Source: Phycicoccus duodecadis
GTDB taxonomy: Bacteria > Actinomycetota > Actinomycetes > Actinomycetales > Dermatophilaceae
Length of the DNA stretch: 64,000 nucleotides
Assembly: GCF_002846495.1 (NCBI RefSeq)
Contig: NZ_PJNE01000001.1
Location: forward strand, 2,294,001-2,358,000
Direction of reading: 5' to 3'
A program made the translations under genes and the position numbers. Numbering within the stretch: position 1 is the stretch's first letter; every line of letters begins with the position of its first letter. Positions 50,462-59,563 of this stretch are shown here, piece by piece. A model generated the notes under the pieces. It did not search any database. It saw only the letters and a list, made by a program, of their open reading frames with translations, and was not told the origin of the DNA.

Positions 50462-51448
50462 ATGAGCGACCTCATCGGCCCCGCCCTCGTCGTCACCCGC
50501 CCCGGAGGGCGCGACGTCCTCACCGTCGAGGACCGGGCCGCGGGGCATCCCGGCGAGGGGGAGCTCCTGGTCGAGGTCAGTGCCGTCGGGGTGAACTTCA
50601 TCGACGTCTACCAGCGTGAGGGCGTCTACCCCATGCAGACCCCGTTCGTCTCCGGCAACGAGGGTGCGGGCACCGTGGTCGAGATCGGCGCGGGCGTCGA
50701 CGGGTTCGCCGTCGGTGACCGGGTGGCCTGGCCGCAGGGCCTCGGCAGCGCCGCGCGCTACTCGGTGCAGCCGGCCGCGAGGGTGGTCCACGTCCCTGCC
50801 GGCGTCGACCTGGACGACGCGGCGGCCGTGATGCTCCAGGGCCTGACGGCCCACTATCTGGTCCGCAGCACGTTCCCCGTCGAGGAGGGCACCGTGGCCC
50901 TCGTGCACGCCGCCGCCGGCGGGGTCGGTCAGCTCCTCGTGCAGATGGTCAAGCGCCTCGGCGGCATGGTGGTGGCGACCGCCGGTGGCCCCGAGAAGTG
51001 CGAGACGGCCCGCGGCCGCGGCGCCGACCACGTGATCGACTACCGCGCCGTCGCCGACCTGGCCGCCGCCATCGACGAGGCCACCGGCGGCCGGGGCGTC
51101 GACGTCGCCTACGACGGGGTCGGCAAGGACACCTTCGACGCGTCGCTGGCGTCGCTGCGTCCCCGCGGCACCCTGGCCCTGTTCGGGGCCTCGAGCGGGC
51201 AGGTGCCGCCCTTCGACATCCAGCGGCTCAACTCGGGGGGCTCGCTCTTCCTGACCCGCCCCACCCTGGGCCACTACCTGCGGGACCGGGCCGAGCTCGA
51301 GTGGCGGGCCGACGAGGTGTTCCGGCAGGTGGCCGACGGCACGCTCGAGATCGCGGTCGGGGGGCGATACGACCTGCGCGACGCGGCCCGGGCGTACGAG
51401 GACCTCGAGGGCCGGCGCACCCAGGGCAAACTCCTGCTGCTCCCCTGA
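50462..51448 (+). CDS. Quinone oxidoreductase (zeta-crystallin-like MDR family)
   Basis: A 328-residue medium-chain NADPH:quinone reductase. It lacks zinc ligands and shows SAVGVNFIDVYQREGVYP, GNEGAGTVVEIGAGV, GDRVAW and the cofactor motif VHAAAGGVGQLLVQMVK near residue 145, then ATAGGPEKCETARG. The C-terminal YEDLEGRRTQGKLLLLP is characteristic. TACGCT (50450-50455) six bases before the ATG suggests a leaderless mRNA. Confidence 0.92.
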   Translation: MSDLIGPALVVTRPGGRDVLTVEDRAAGHPGEGELLVEVSAVGVNFIDVYQREGVYPMQTPFVSGNEGAGTVVEIGAGVDGFAVGDRVAWPQGLGSAARYSVQPAARVVHVPAGVDLDDAAAVMLQGLTAHYLVRSTFPVEEGTVALVHAAAGGVGQLLVQMVKRLGGMVVATAGGPEKCETARGRGADHVIDYRAVADLAAAIDEATGGRGVDVAYDGVGKDTFDASLASLRPRGTLALFGASSGQVPPFDIQRLNSGGSLFLTRPTLGHYLRDRAELEWRADEVFRQVADGTLEIAVGGRYDLRDAARAYEDLEGRRTQGKLLLLP

Positions 51449-51514
51449 GCCGCAAGCCTGCCGGGGGCGTCGCCACGCCCGCCCCAGGCAGCGGGCATCC
51501 GCCCGCCGGGCCAC

Positions 51515-51871
51515 TCAGGACCCGGAGACCCAGAGCACCGCGATGGCGGCGTTGAGCACGGCGAGCGCACCGGCGGCCGTCACCAGCTGCGGGCGCTCAC
51601 CCTCGCCCTTGCGGACCTTGGCGGCGGCGATCTCGGCGCAGGCGGCGACGGCGATCGCGACGACCAGCTTCACGCCGATCTTGGCGTGGTTCACCGGGTC
51701 CGCGCCCGCCTCGGCGATGCCGACCAGGATCAGCCCGCTGACGATCTGGGCCCGGGCACCCCACAGCAGCGCGGGGGTCGAACGCCCGCGCGCGACGAAC
51801 ACCGCGCTGCCGACGATGGCGGCCATCCCCAGCAGGTGCAGCAGGACGAAGACGTTCTCGAGGAGGTCCAT
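51515..51871 (-). CDS. Small four-helix membrane protein
   Basis: A 118-residue protein with four hydrophobic segments: NVFVLLHLLGMAAIVGSAV, AQIVSGLILVGIAEAG, IGVKLVVAIAVAACAEIAAA and AGALAVLNAAIAVLWV. It resembles uncharacterised integral membrane proteins of actinobacteria. TAGGCT (51878-51883, minus strand) lies six bases before the ATG, so the gene has its own promoter despite following the regulator gene by only 22 bp. Function unknown. Confidence 0.72.
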   Translation of the reverse strand: MDLLENVFVLLHLLGMAAIVGSAVFVARGRSTPALLWGARAQIVSGLILVGIAEAGADPVNHAKIGVKLVVAIAVAACAEIAAAKVRKGEGERPQLVTAAGALAVLNAAIAVLWVSGS

Positions 51872-51893
51872 GCCCCCAGCCTAGGGGGCCGCC

Positions 51894-52616
51894 TCAGACG
51901 AGGCGGCGGCCCATCGCCCACGCCGTCAGCTCGTGGCGCGAGCTCAGCTGGAGCTTGCGCAGCACCGACGACACGTGGGTCTCGACGGTCTTGACCGAGA
52001 TGAACAGCTCCTTGGCGACCTCCTTGTACTGGAAGCCGCGGGCGATGAGCCGCATCACCTCGCGCTCGCGGGCCGAGAGCCGGTCGAGCTCCTCGTCGAC
52101 CTCGGCGATCTCGCCCGCCGCCGCCCCGAACGCGTCGAGCACGAAGCCGGCCAGCCGCGGCGAGAACACCGCGTCGCCGTCCGCCACCCGCCGGATGGCG
52201 GTCACCAGGTCGCGCGCGTTGATGGTCTTCGTGACGTAGCCGCGCGCCCCGGCCCGGATGACGGCGATGACGTCCTCCGCGGCGTCCGAGACCGACAGCG
52301 CCAGGAAGCGCACCGGCGCCCCCGAGGCGGTCTCGACGCCGGCACACCCGCGGATGACGTCGCCGCCGCCGTTGCCCGAGCCACCGGGCAGGTGCACGTC
52401 GAGCAGCACCACGTCGGGAGTCTCCTTGCGGATGACCGCGATCGCGCTGTCGACGTCGGGCGCCTCACCGACGAACTCGCACACGGGAGCACCGCCCGCC
52501 ATCGCCTCGGTGAGCTCGGCCCGGACACCGGTGCGGAACATCCGGTGGTCGTCGACCAGGACGACGCGGACCGGGCCGGACGAGGACGCGGGGACGGGGG
52601 TGGGGACGGGGGTCAT
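51894..52616 (-). CDS. LuxR/NarL-family response regulator
   Basis: The 240-residue protein has an N-terminal receiver domain (VVLVDDHRMFRTGV; phospho-acceptor Asp in VVLLDVHLPGGSG near residue 70; lysine in GYVTKTINA) and a C-terminal LuxR helix-turn-helix (RLSAREREVMRLIARGFQYK). The receiver contains an insertion around GNGGGDVIRGCAG. It is the partner of the adjacent PspC-type histidine kinase, with which its start overlaps (ATGA). It may control the divergent PspC-domain genes. Confidence 0.92.
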   Translation of the reverse strand: MTPVPTPVPASSSGPVRVVLVDDHRMFRTGVRAELTEAMAGGAPVCEFVGEAPDVDSAIAVIRKETPDVVLLDVHLPGGSGNGGGDVIRGCAGVETASGAPVRFLALSVSDAAEDVIAVIRAGARGYVTKTINARDLVTAIRRVADGDAVFSPRLAGFVLDAFGAAAGEIAEVDEELDRLSAREREVMRLIARGFQYKEVAKELFISVKTVETHVSSVLRKLQLSSRHELTAWAMGRRLV

Positions 52617-53869
52617 GACTGCTCTCCTTCGAGGGGCGGGAGTCGGAGCTCGACCTCGGTGCCGTCGTCGCGGCGGCGGACCCGGGCGGAGCCGCCGTGG
52701 CGCTCCATCCGGCCGAGGAGCGACTGGCGCACGCCCAGCCGGTCGTCCGGGACGGCTTCGAGGTCGAAGCCGGCGCCGCGGTCGCGCACGAACGCCTCGA
52801 CCCCGCCCGGCCCGATCTCGACGTAGGCGGTGACGGGCGGGGTGGCATGGCGGACGGCGTTGAGGAGGGCCTCGCGCAGCGCCCGGGAGAGGGCGGCCCC
52901 GTGCTGCTCGAAGGGCCGGTCACCGGTGACGACGAGGTCGACCGGCACCCCGTGCAGGTCCTCGACCTCGTGGGCGACCTCGGTGACCGCGGCCGCGAGC
53001 GACTGCTGCGAGCCCTGCGGCCCGGAGTAGAGCCAGGTCCGCAGCTCGCGTTCCTGGGCTCGGGCCAGCCGGGTGACGGCCTGCCCGTCGTCGGCCTGGC
53101 GCTGGATGAGGGCCAGCGTCTGCAGCACCGAGTCGTGCAGGTGGGCGGCGATGTCGGCGCGCTCGGTGGCCCGGGCGGCGGCCACCTGCTCGCGGCGGAA
53201 GTCGCTCCAGAGCCGGACGGCCCAGGGCGCGGCGATGATGAGGGCACCGACCAGCACCGACAGCGCCGCCAGCATGGCGTCCCAGACGACCGAGACGGAG
53301 CGACCCCGGGTCATCAGGACCAGGATGCCGAGCAGCGCCAGCCCCGCGCCCAGCGCGACGCGCACCCAGGTCATCCCCCCGGGCCGGCCGGCGAGCCACC
53401 GCGAGCGCTGCGCCTCGTCGAGCGTCGACCAGGCCACCACGGCCCCCACGGCGATGACCAGGACCGGCAGGATGCCCGAGCCCCGCAGCGAGACACCGAG
53501 ACCCGGGACGAGCAGCGCCAGCCCCACGACGACGGCCGCACCGCCCCCCAGCAGCAGGACCGCCGAGCGCTGCCGCTCGGACCAGCCCCGGGCCCCGCCG
53601 CTGGGAGCCACCCCCTCGGACTCGGACGTCAGCGCCCAGAGGAACAGGTAGGCCGCCACCCCGGCACCCCCGGACAGGGCCAGCACCACGAACGCGACCC
53701 GCACCAGCCGGCGCGAGACGCCGAGGTGCCGCGCGACCGCGTCGCACACCCCGGGGGTCCACCCGGCCGACCGCGAGCGCACCAGCGGGGGCCGGGTCGA
53801 CACGGGCGCCGGCGACGGCGCGGACGCGGCCCACGCGCGGGACGCGGCGGGCTCGTAGGGGGTGGGCAC
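52613..53869 (-). CDS. Sensor histidine kinase with N-terminal PspC domain
   Basis: The 418-residue kinase begins with a PspC domain (residues ~25-90: GVCDAVARHLGVSRRLVRVA) followed by about five membrane helices, then a HisKA_3 helix with ADIAAHLHDSVLQTLALIQ, the phospho-histidine in LHDS, and an HATPase domain (REALLNAVRHA; DDRLGVRQSLLGRM). The layout is that of the LiaS/DesK group responding to envelope stress. GTG at 53869 follows CAGGAT (53876-53881, minus strand) by six bases. Confidence 0.9.
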   Translation of the reverse strand: MPTPYEPAASRAWAASAPSPAPVSTRPPLVRSRSAGWTPGVCDAVARHLGVSRRLVRVAFVVLALSGGAGVAAYLFLWALTSESEGVAPSGGARGWSERQRSAVLLLGGGAAVVVGLALLVPGLGVSLRGSGILPVLVIAVGAVVAWSTLDEAQRSRWLAGRPGGMTWVRVALGAGLALLGILVLMTRGRSVSVVWDAMLAALSVLVGALIIAAPWAVRLWSDFRREQVAAARATERADIAAHLHDSVLQTLALIQRQADDGQAVTRLARAQERELRTWLYSGPQGSQQSLAAAVTEVAHEVEDLHGVPVDLVVTGDRPFEQHGAALSRALREALLNAVRHATPPVTAYVEIGPGGVEAFVRDRGAGFDLEAVPDDRLGVRQSLLGRMERHGGSARVRRRDDGTEVELRLPPLEGEQS

Positions 53870-53985
53870 GCCCCCATCCTGACGCACCGGACCCGTGACC
53901 GACCCCGTCCCCGGGGTGCGGTCAGGGGTGGTTCAGGGTCGACCCTCATGGCGGCCGACCCCGTGCGGACGGGAAGGTGATGACC

Positions 53986-55362
53986 ATGACGGACACCCCG
54001 ACCCAGGACCAGTCGCCCCCACCGCGTGCGGCCGGCGCCCTCGACGACGTCTTCGAGCGGCTGCACCGCAGCGACGTGCGCCGCGACACCGACCACCGCT
54101 GGTTCGGCGGGGTGTGCTCCGGCCTGGCCGCCCGCTTCGGCGTGGACCCGCTGCTCATCCGCGCCGCCGCCATCGCCCTGACCATCGCCGGCGGGGTGGG
54201 GGTACCGGTCTACCTCGTGCTCTGGCTGGCGCTGCCCGACACCCGCGGCACCGTCCTGGTGGAACGCGCGGTGCGGCACGGCGACGCCTGGGCCGTCGTC
54301 CTCGGCGTGGTGACCGCCCTGTTCGTCGTCGGCGGCCTGCTCTCGCTCGGCACCGGCAACGACCACTGGGGCGGCTCGCTGTGGCTGCTGCTGCCGGTCG
54401 GGCTCGTCGTCTGGCTGCTGGTGAACCGCAGCCGCTCGGGCGGGCACCAGCAGTGGGGCGAGGCCACCGGCTACGCGCCCTACCCCGCGCCCCCCGGCGC
54501 CCCCGTCCCCCCACCGCCTCCGGGAGGCACGCCGATGTCCGGCCCCACCAGCTCCTTCGCGCCGCCCGCCAGTGCCATGGCGGCCCCGGTCACCACCGGC
54601 ACTGCGCCCTACGGCTCCGGGATGCCGGCCGCCCCACCCACGGGGTACGGCCCCTGGGCGCCCCCCCGGCCCCCTCTGCCACCCGCCCCGCCGCGCCCGC
54701 GCCGGCGGCGCCCCAGCGGCTACGTCGGCCTCGTCTCGCTCGGCCTCGCCGCCGCCCTGGTCGGCCTCGGGGTCGTCCTCGCCGGGCCACTGGGCTTCCC
54801 CGGGGAGCCGGTGCTGCTGGGCCTCACGCTCGCCCTCGCCGGCACCTCCCTGGTGGTGCTCGGGCTCGCGCTCACCGGGCGGGCGTCCGGTTTCAGCGGC
54901 TTCCTCACCGTGGCCCTGACCCTCGCCACCGTCTTCGGGGTCCTCGTGGCCCACTCGCCCGCCGGCGTCGGCGGGACGGGCGACCGGACGTGGACCCCCA
55001 CGGCCGCCGTCACGCCGGTGACCTACACGCTGGGGGTGGGCGACGCCACCCTCGACCTGACGAACCTCACGGACCTCACGGCCGCGGCGCCCGGCGCCGA
55101 CGCGCCGCTGCGGGTGTCGGTGCAGATCGGGGCCGGCTCGCTGCGGATCGAGGTCCCGCCGGGGCTGGACGTCCGGGTCGAGAACAGCGTGGGCGCCGGG
55201 ACGGTCAGCTACGGCCGCCCGGGGTCGCTGACCCAGGCCCCCCAGAACGGCGACCCGGGCACCGACTTCACGTACGACGCCGTCGTCGGGGCCGGCGGCA
55301 CGCCCGACGTCGTCGTCACCACCGAGGTCGGCCTCGGCGACATCACCATCGAGGAGCAGTGA
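53986..55362 (+). CDS. PspC-domain membrane protein with LiaF-like C-terminal domain
   Basis: A 458-residue protein. After a short polar start comes a PspC domain (HRWFGGVCSGLAARFGVDPL near residue 40), two helices, a Pro/Ala-rich cytosolic linker (about 160-240), three to four further helices and an external C-terminal beta domain (about 330-458) with LRVSVQIGAGSLRIEVPPGL, like the LiaF/DUF2154 adhesin-like domain. Such proteins usually inhibit the adjacent kinase until envelope stress. GGAAGG eight bases upstream selects ATG 53986 rather than GTG 53977. Confidence 0.82.
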   Translation: MTDTPTQDQSPPPRAAGALDDVFERLHRSDVRRDTDHRWFGGVCSGLAARFGVDPLLIRAAAIALTIAGGVGVPVYLVLWLALPDTRGTVLVERAVRHGDAWAVVLGVVTALFVVGGLLSLGTGNDHWGGSLWLLLPVGLVVWLLVNRSRSGGHQQWGEATGYAPYPAPPGAPVPPPPPGGTPMSGPTSSFAPPASAMAAPVTTGTAPYGSGMPAAPPTGYGPWAPPRPPLPPAPPRPRRRRPSGYVGLVSLGLAAALVGLGVVLAGPLGFPGEPVLLGLTLALAGTSLVVLGLALTGRASGFSGFLTVALTLATVFGVLVAHSPAGVGGTGDRTWTPTAAVTPVTYTLGVGDATLDLTNLTDLTAAAPGADAPLRVSVQIGAGSLRIEVPPGLDVRVENSVGAGTVSYGRPGSLTQAPQNGDPGTDFTYDAVVGAGGTPDVVVTTEVGLGDITIEEQ

Positions 55363-55364
55363 CC

Positions 55365-55703
55365 ATGAGCACCGACGACACCCGACCCCTGTCCGACCGG
55401 CTGGGCCTCGCCGACGAGGAGCCCGCGCACACCTCCCCCGGCGCGGCCCACTCCCCCGGCGTCGTGGACGCCGCCGCAGCCACCCCCGCACCGGGCGCCC
55501 CGGTCCACCGCCGCGGGCCCGCCCCGTTCGGGCTGGTCATCGCGGTGCTGGGGCTGGTGGTCGCCGGGGCGGTCCTGCTCACCGAGGTGGCCGACGTCAG
55601 CGTCCCGTGGTCGACCCTCGGCCCCTGGGCCGTCGTGGCCGGCGGCCTCCTGGTGGTGCTGGTCGGGCTGATCGGCCTGCGCGGCAACCGCGTTCAGGAC
55701 TGA
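55365..55703 (+). CDS. Small membrane protein following the PspC gene
   Basis: A 112-residue protein with an acidic/Ala-Pro-rich N-terminus (~50 residues), then two hydrophobic helices (FGLVIAVLGLVVAGAVLL and WAVVAGGLLVVLVGLIGL) and a short tail. It starts two bases after the PspC gene stop, so it belongs to the same operon and the envelope-stress group. I do not recognise the family beyond this repeated context. Its end overlaps the convergent NUDIX gene by ten bases. Confidence 0.75.
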   Translation: MSTDDTRPLSDRLGLADEEPAHTSPGAAHSPGVVDAAAATPAPGAPVHRRGPAPFGLVIAVLGLVVAGAVLLTEVADVSVPWSTLGPWAVVAGGLLVVLVGLIGLRGNRVQD

Positions 55704-56386
55704 GGCCACGGGTGGTCCCACGGCAGGCCGGCCGCCCGGACCGCCCTCGGGACGCTCGCCACGACCGGCATCGCGCCGAGCTCGGCCCACGGCACCCAGC
55801 GCGCGGCCGAGGTCGACCCACCGACGTCGTGCACCACGGCCGGGGTCGGCTCCGGGCATCGCGCGGTGTGCAGCAGCCGCACCGCGTGGTAGTCCTCGGC
55901 CCCGCGCGGGGAGTGCCCCACCCAGTGCTGGGTCATCACCTCGCGCAGCCGCACGTCGACCACGACCTGGCCGGTCTCCTCCGCCACCTCGCGCACCACG
56001 GCGGCCGCCGGTGTCTCGCCCTCGTCCACCCCGCCCCCGGGCAGGTTCCAGCGGCCCCCGGCGCCGGTGGCCGACGACAGCTGGGTCAGCAGCAGCGACC
56101 CGTCGGCCACCACCACCGCGTAGGCCGCGACCCGCTGTCGCGGGGTGACGCCGCGGCGCTCGGTGTCGGTCAGGCCCGGGCCGTGCGGCCGCCCGGGCGC
56201 GGCGCCCCCCGGCGCGACGACGGGATGCACCGCGAACTCGAGCACCAGCCGGCCCAGCGCGCCGTGCGCCTGCACCTCACCGGCACTCCAGCCCCGGGCG
56301 CGCAGCCCGTCGTGCGGGTCCTCCCCGTGCGCGAGGACGAACCGGACGACCTCCTCGCCCCCGACCAACCCCACGACGGTGATCAC
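55694..56386 (-). CDS. NUDIX hydrolase with extra N-terminal region
   Basis: The 230-residue protein has a full Nudix box, GGGVDEGETPAAAVVREVAE followed by ETG, near residue 130, in a C-terminal domain. The first ~80 residues (VITVVGLVGGEEVVRFVL, HDGLRARGWSAGEVQAHG) are unfamiliar. Nudix enzymes cut nucleoside-diphosphate-linked compounds; the substrate is unknown. GTG at 56386 overlaps the glycosyltransferase stop (GTGA), so the two are co-translated. Confidence 0.85.
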   Translation of the reverse strand: MITVVGLVGGEEVVRFVLAHGEDPHDGLRARGWSAGEVQAHGALGRLVLEFAVHPVVAPGGAAPGRPHGPGLTDTERRGVTPRQRVAAYAVVVADGSLLLTQLSSATGAGGRWNLPGGGVDEGETPAAAVVREVAEETGQVVVDVRLREVMTQHWVGHSPRGAEDYHAVRLLHTARCPEPTPAVVHDVGGSTSAARWVPWAELGAMPVVASVPRAVRAAGLPWDHPWPQS

Positions 56387-57516
56387 GAGGCCGCCCCGGC
56401 CCGCCGGTACTCGGCCAGGGTCGCCTCGACCGTGCCGGCCCAGCCCTGCCGCGGCGGGACGGCCCGCAGATGAGCGCGCAGCGCCTCGCGCCGCCCCGGG
56501 TCGGCGGCCAGCCCCGCCACCGCCACCGCCAGCCCCTCGTCGTCGTCGACCAGCAGCCCGTCGACCCCAGGGGTGACGACGTCGTCGACCCCGGTACCGC
56601 GCAGGGCCACCACCGGCACCCCCGCGGCCCGGGCCTCCAGGGCCGCGATGCCGAACGCCTCGAGCCGCGCCGCGGAGACGTAGACGTCGCCGGAGTGGTG
56701 CAGCCGACGCAACCCCTCGCGGTCGAGCCGACCGGGCAGCGCGACCCACGCCATCCCGCGAGCCCGCAGGAAGGCCTCCATGGCCCGGCGCTGCGGCCCC
56801 TCGCCGGCGATGGTCGCGTGCAGCGGCACGGCCGGGTCGAGCAGGGCCCGGGCCCGGTGCAGCGCCCCCAGCAGGGCCAGCGGGCGCTTGCGCGAGACCA
56901 GCCGCATCGCCGTCACCACGTGCACGCCCGCCCCGTGCGGCGCCTCGTCCCGCGGCGCCCACCAGTCCACGTCGATGCCGTTGTTGAGCACCGCCACCTC
57001 GGCGCCCCCGGCCGCCCGCGAGACCTCCTCGGCGGCCATCCGCGAGACCGCGCTCAGCGCCACACCCCGCCCGGCCCAGCGCCGCGCCTGCCCGACGAGG
57101 CGTACCGCGGGCAGCGCCGGCCCGAGGACGCAGTGGAAGGTCGCCGCCACCGGCAGCCCTGCCGCCAGCGCCGTACCCACGAGGTCGGCGGCGAACGGGC
57201 TGACGACCCCGAGGTGCGCGTGCGCCACGTCGAAGCCGCCGGCCTCGAGCCGCCGGCGGACCTCGGGCGGTGCGAACGGGTTGACCGGCACGCCGCCCGG
57301 CAGCGGCAGGGCCATCCGGTGCACCACCACGCTGTGGCCCGCTGCCTCGGCCTCGGTCGTGCGCGCCCCGCCCCGCTCGCCCCCCGACCCGGCCGTCGCC
57401 GTGAACACCTCGACGGTGTGCCCCGCCCCCGCCAGGTGGTGTGCGAGGTCGTGCACCTGACGCTCGATACCGCCCAACCGGGGCGGGTAGCAGTCCGACA
57501 GGAGGGCGACCTTCAC
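56383..57516 (-). CDS. GT4-family glycosyltransferase
   Basis: The 377-residue GT-B fold enzyme begins KVALLSDCYPPRLGGIERQV, typical of GT4 N-terminal domains, and has VAHAHLGVVSPFAADLVG, AVLNNGIDVDWWAP, TAMRLVSRKRPLALLGAL and an EAFGIAALEARAAGVPVVAL segment for the donor sugar nucleotide. It probably glycosylates a lipid or cell-surface compound. CAGGGT lies eight bases before the GTG on the minus strand. It is divergent from the PIG-L gene, only 36 bp away. Confidence 0.88.
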   Translation of the reverse strand: MKVALLSDCYPPRLGGIERQVHDLAHHLAGAGHTVEVFTATAGSGGERGGARTTEAEAAGHSVVVHRMALPLPGGVPVNPFAPPEVRRRLEAGGFDVAHAHLGVVSPFAADLVGTALAAGLPVAATFHCVLGPALPAVRLVGQARRWAGRGVALSAVSRMAAEEVSRAAGGAEVAVLNNGIDVDWWAPRDEAPHGAGVHVVTAMRLVSRKRPLALLGALHRARALLDPAVPLHATIAGEGPQRRAMEAFLRARGMAWVALPGRLDREGLRRLHHSGDVYVSAARLEAFGIAALEARAAGVPVVALRGTGVDDVVTPGVDGLLVDDDEGLAVAVAGLAADPGRREALRAHLRAVPPRQGWAGTVEATLAEYRRAGAAS

Positions 57517-57552
57517 GAGGGTCCACCCTGCCATGCGCGAGGATGGGCAACG

Positions 57553-58401
57553 ATGTCCCGCACCCTGGTGGCGTTCCACGCCCACCCCGACGACGAGGCC
57601 CTGCTCACCGCGGGCACGATGGCCCGCGCCGCGGCCGAGGGCCACCGGGTCGTCCTGGTCCTGGCCACCGACGGCGGGGCGGGGCTCGCGGCCGACACGC
57701 TGCGCCGCGACGACGACCTCGGGCGGCTGCGCCTGCGCGAGGCCGAGCGCTCGGCCGCCGCCCTCGGGGTCGCCCGCCTCGAGTGGCTGGGCTACGCCGA
57801 CAGTGGCAGCGGCCCCGAGCCCGAGCCGGACGCCCCCGGGCTCACCCGCTTCTGTCGGGCCCCGCTCGAGGAGGCCGCCGAGCGTCTGGCCGCCGTACTG
57901 CGCACCGAGCGCGCCGACGTCCTGCTCTCGTACGACGCCAACGGCGGCTACGGCCACCGCGACCACCGGCGCGTGCACGAGGTGGCCGCCCGGGCCGCCG
58001 AGATCGCGGGCACGCCCCGCGTCCTCGAGGCCACGGTCCCCCGCGACACCATCGTGCGCGCCATCCGGGCCGTGGACCGGGTCTACCGCTTCCCGGCCGA
58101 GTTCGACCCCACGAGCTTCGAGCGGGCGTTCACCGCGCGGGCCGACATCACCCACCGCATCGACGTGCGCCGCCATGTCCCGGCCAAGCGCGCCTCGATG
58201 CGGGCGCACGCCTCCCAGGCGAGCGGCGGGGGCGCGCTGGAGCCCGGCGCGGGGGCCCAGACGGGCGACCGCACCCTCGCGGCCTTCCTCCGCATCCCCC
58301 GGCCGCTCTACGATCTGGTGTTCGGGCGCGAGTGGTTCCGCGACCCGACCAGACCACCGGGGGGCACCGTGAGCAGCGACATCTTCGAGGGGCTGCCGTG
58401 A
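57553..58401 (+). CDS. PIG-L family zinc deacetylase
   Basis: The 282-residue protein has the zinc motif FHAHPDDEALLTAGT at its start and GGYGHRDHRRVHEVA near residue 140. The family removes N-acetyl groups from glucosamine-containing compounds such as mycothiol intermediates (MshB, Mca) or glycolipids. Next to a glycosyltransferase and an UPF0104 flippase-like protein, a glycolipid is plausible. It is coupled to the next gene by GTGA. Confidence 0.88.
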   Translation: MSRTLVAFHAHPDDEALLTAGTMARAAAEGHRVVLVLATDGGAGLAADTLRRDDDLGRLRLREAERSAAALGVARLEWLGYADSGSGPEPEPDAPGLTRFCRAPLEEAAERLAAVLRTERADVLLSYDANGGYGHRDHRRVHEVAARAAEIAGTPRVLEATVPRDTIVRAIRAVDRVYRFPAEFDPTSFERAFTARADITHRIDVRRHVPAKRASMRAHASQASGGGALEPGAGAQTGDRTLAAFLRIPRPLYDLVFGREWFRDPTRPPGGTVSSDIFEGLP

Positions 58402-59534
58402 GGGTGCCGGTCGCCGTGCCCACGCACCGCCGCCAGCTCCTCCAGTTCGGGCTGGGGATGACGCTGGCCGTGGTGCTGCTGGCCTGGGGGCTGCCGTACT
58501 TCGCGAAGACGTCGTGGGCCGACATCTGGACGGTCATCCGCAGCGTCCCGCCGCAGGTCGCCATCGGTCTCCAGGCCCTGATGCTGCTCGGCCTCTACAG
58601 CTACACCTTCACCTTCACCGGGTCGCTGCGGGGGCTCAGCCACGGCAAGGCGCTGGTCATCAACCTGTGCGGCTCGTCGGTCTCGAACCTGCTGCCCGGG
58701 GGCGGCGCGGTCGGGCTGGCCGCCACCTACGCCATCTGCCGCTCGTGGGGCTTCTCACGCCGGGCCACCTCCACCTCGGCCATCGTCACCGGGGTCTGGA
58801 ACGTGCTGGCCCGCATCGCGCTGCCGGTCGTCGCCATCCTGCTGCTCATGGCCGGGGGGGTCACGCTGCCCCGGGCCCTCATCGACCTCGCGATCGCCGG
58901 GTCGGTCACCGGTCTGGGCATCATCGCCGCCGTCGTCGGGATGCTGGCCAGCGAGCGGGTGGCGCAGCGCATCGGAGCCCTCGTCGACCGGGTCGTCGGG
59001 CCGCTGGTGCGCCGTCGCCGCCCCCACTCGCCGATGTCGGTCGCCGCCCTCGTCACCGACCTGCGGGCCCGCATCATCGACATCGTCCGGTGGCGCTGGT
59101 GGTCGATGACGCTGGGGATGATCTGCTTCTTCGGCGTCTACTACCTGCTCTTCGTCCTGGTGATGCGCCAGACCGGCGTGGGTCTGGCGCTGAACCTGCT
59201 GTTCGCGGCGTACGCCATCGGGCGCCTGCTCAGCGCGGTCGGCATCACGCCCGGCGGGGTGGGCGTCACCGAGGCCACCACCACGATCGTGCTGGTCGGC
59301 TGGGGTGCCCACCCCGCCGCCGCCTCGGCCGGCGTCGTCCTGTTCTCGATCCTGACCCACCTCATGGAGGTCCCGCTGGGAGGGCTCGGCTGGCTGCTGT
59401 GGTCGCTCAGCACGAAGGTCGAGCCGCCCGAGGAGGGCGCCGAACCCACGCTGGCGGCCGCGCGGCCGGTCAGCGTCCCGGACCTGCTCCGCGACGCCGG
59501 CGCCGCGCCGAGGGCCGAGGACGACCCGGGCTGA
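58398..59534 (+). CDS. UPF0104/lysylphosphatidylglycerol synthase TM-region family membrane protein
   Basis: A 378-residue protein with about eight helices, of the LPG_synthase_TM/AglD group. Recognisable parts: NLCGSSVSNLLPGGGAVG near residue 95 and GRLLSAVGITPGGVGVTEAT near residue 275, the paired PGG motifs of the family. Function is unproven; members may flip or build glycolipids. The C-terminal 45 residues are polar. It forms a two-gene operon with the PIG-L gene. Confidence 0.85.
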   Translation: MRVPVAVPTHRRQLLQFGLGMTLAVVLLAWGLPYFAKTSWADIWTVIRSVPPQVAIGLQALMLLGLYSYTFTFTGSLRGLSHGKALVINLCGSSVSNLLPGGGAVGLAATYAICRSWGFSRRATSTSAIVTGVWNVLARIALPVVAILLLMAGGVTLPRALIDLAIAGSVTGLGIIAAVVGMLASERVAQRIGALVDRVVGPLVRRRRPHSPMSVAALVTDLRARIIDIVRWRWWSMTLGMICFFGVYYLLFVLVMRQTGVGLALNLLFAAYAIGRLLSAVGITPGGVGVTEATTTIVLVGWGAHPAAASAGVVLFSILTHLMEVPLGGLGWLLWSLSTKVEPPEEGAEPTLAAARPVSVPDLLRDAGAAPRAEDDPG

Positions 59535-59563
59535 GGTGGCTCCGGGGGCGGCCCGGGCGGCGG

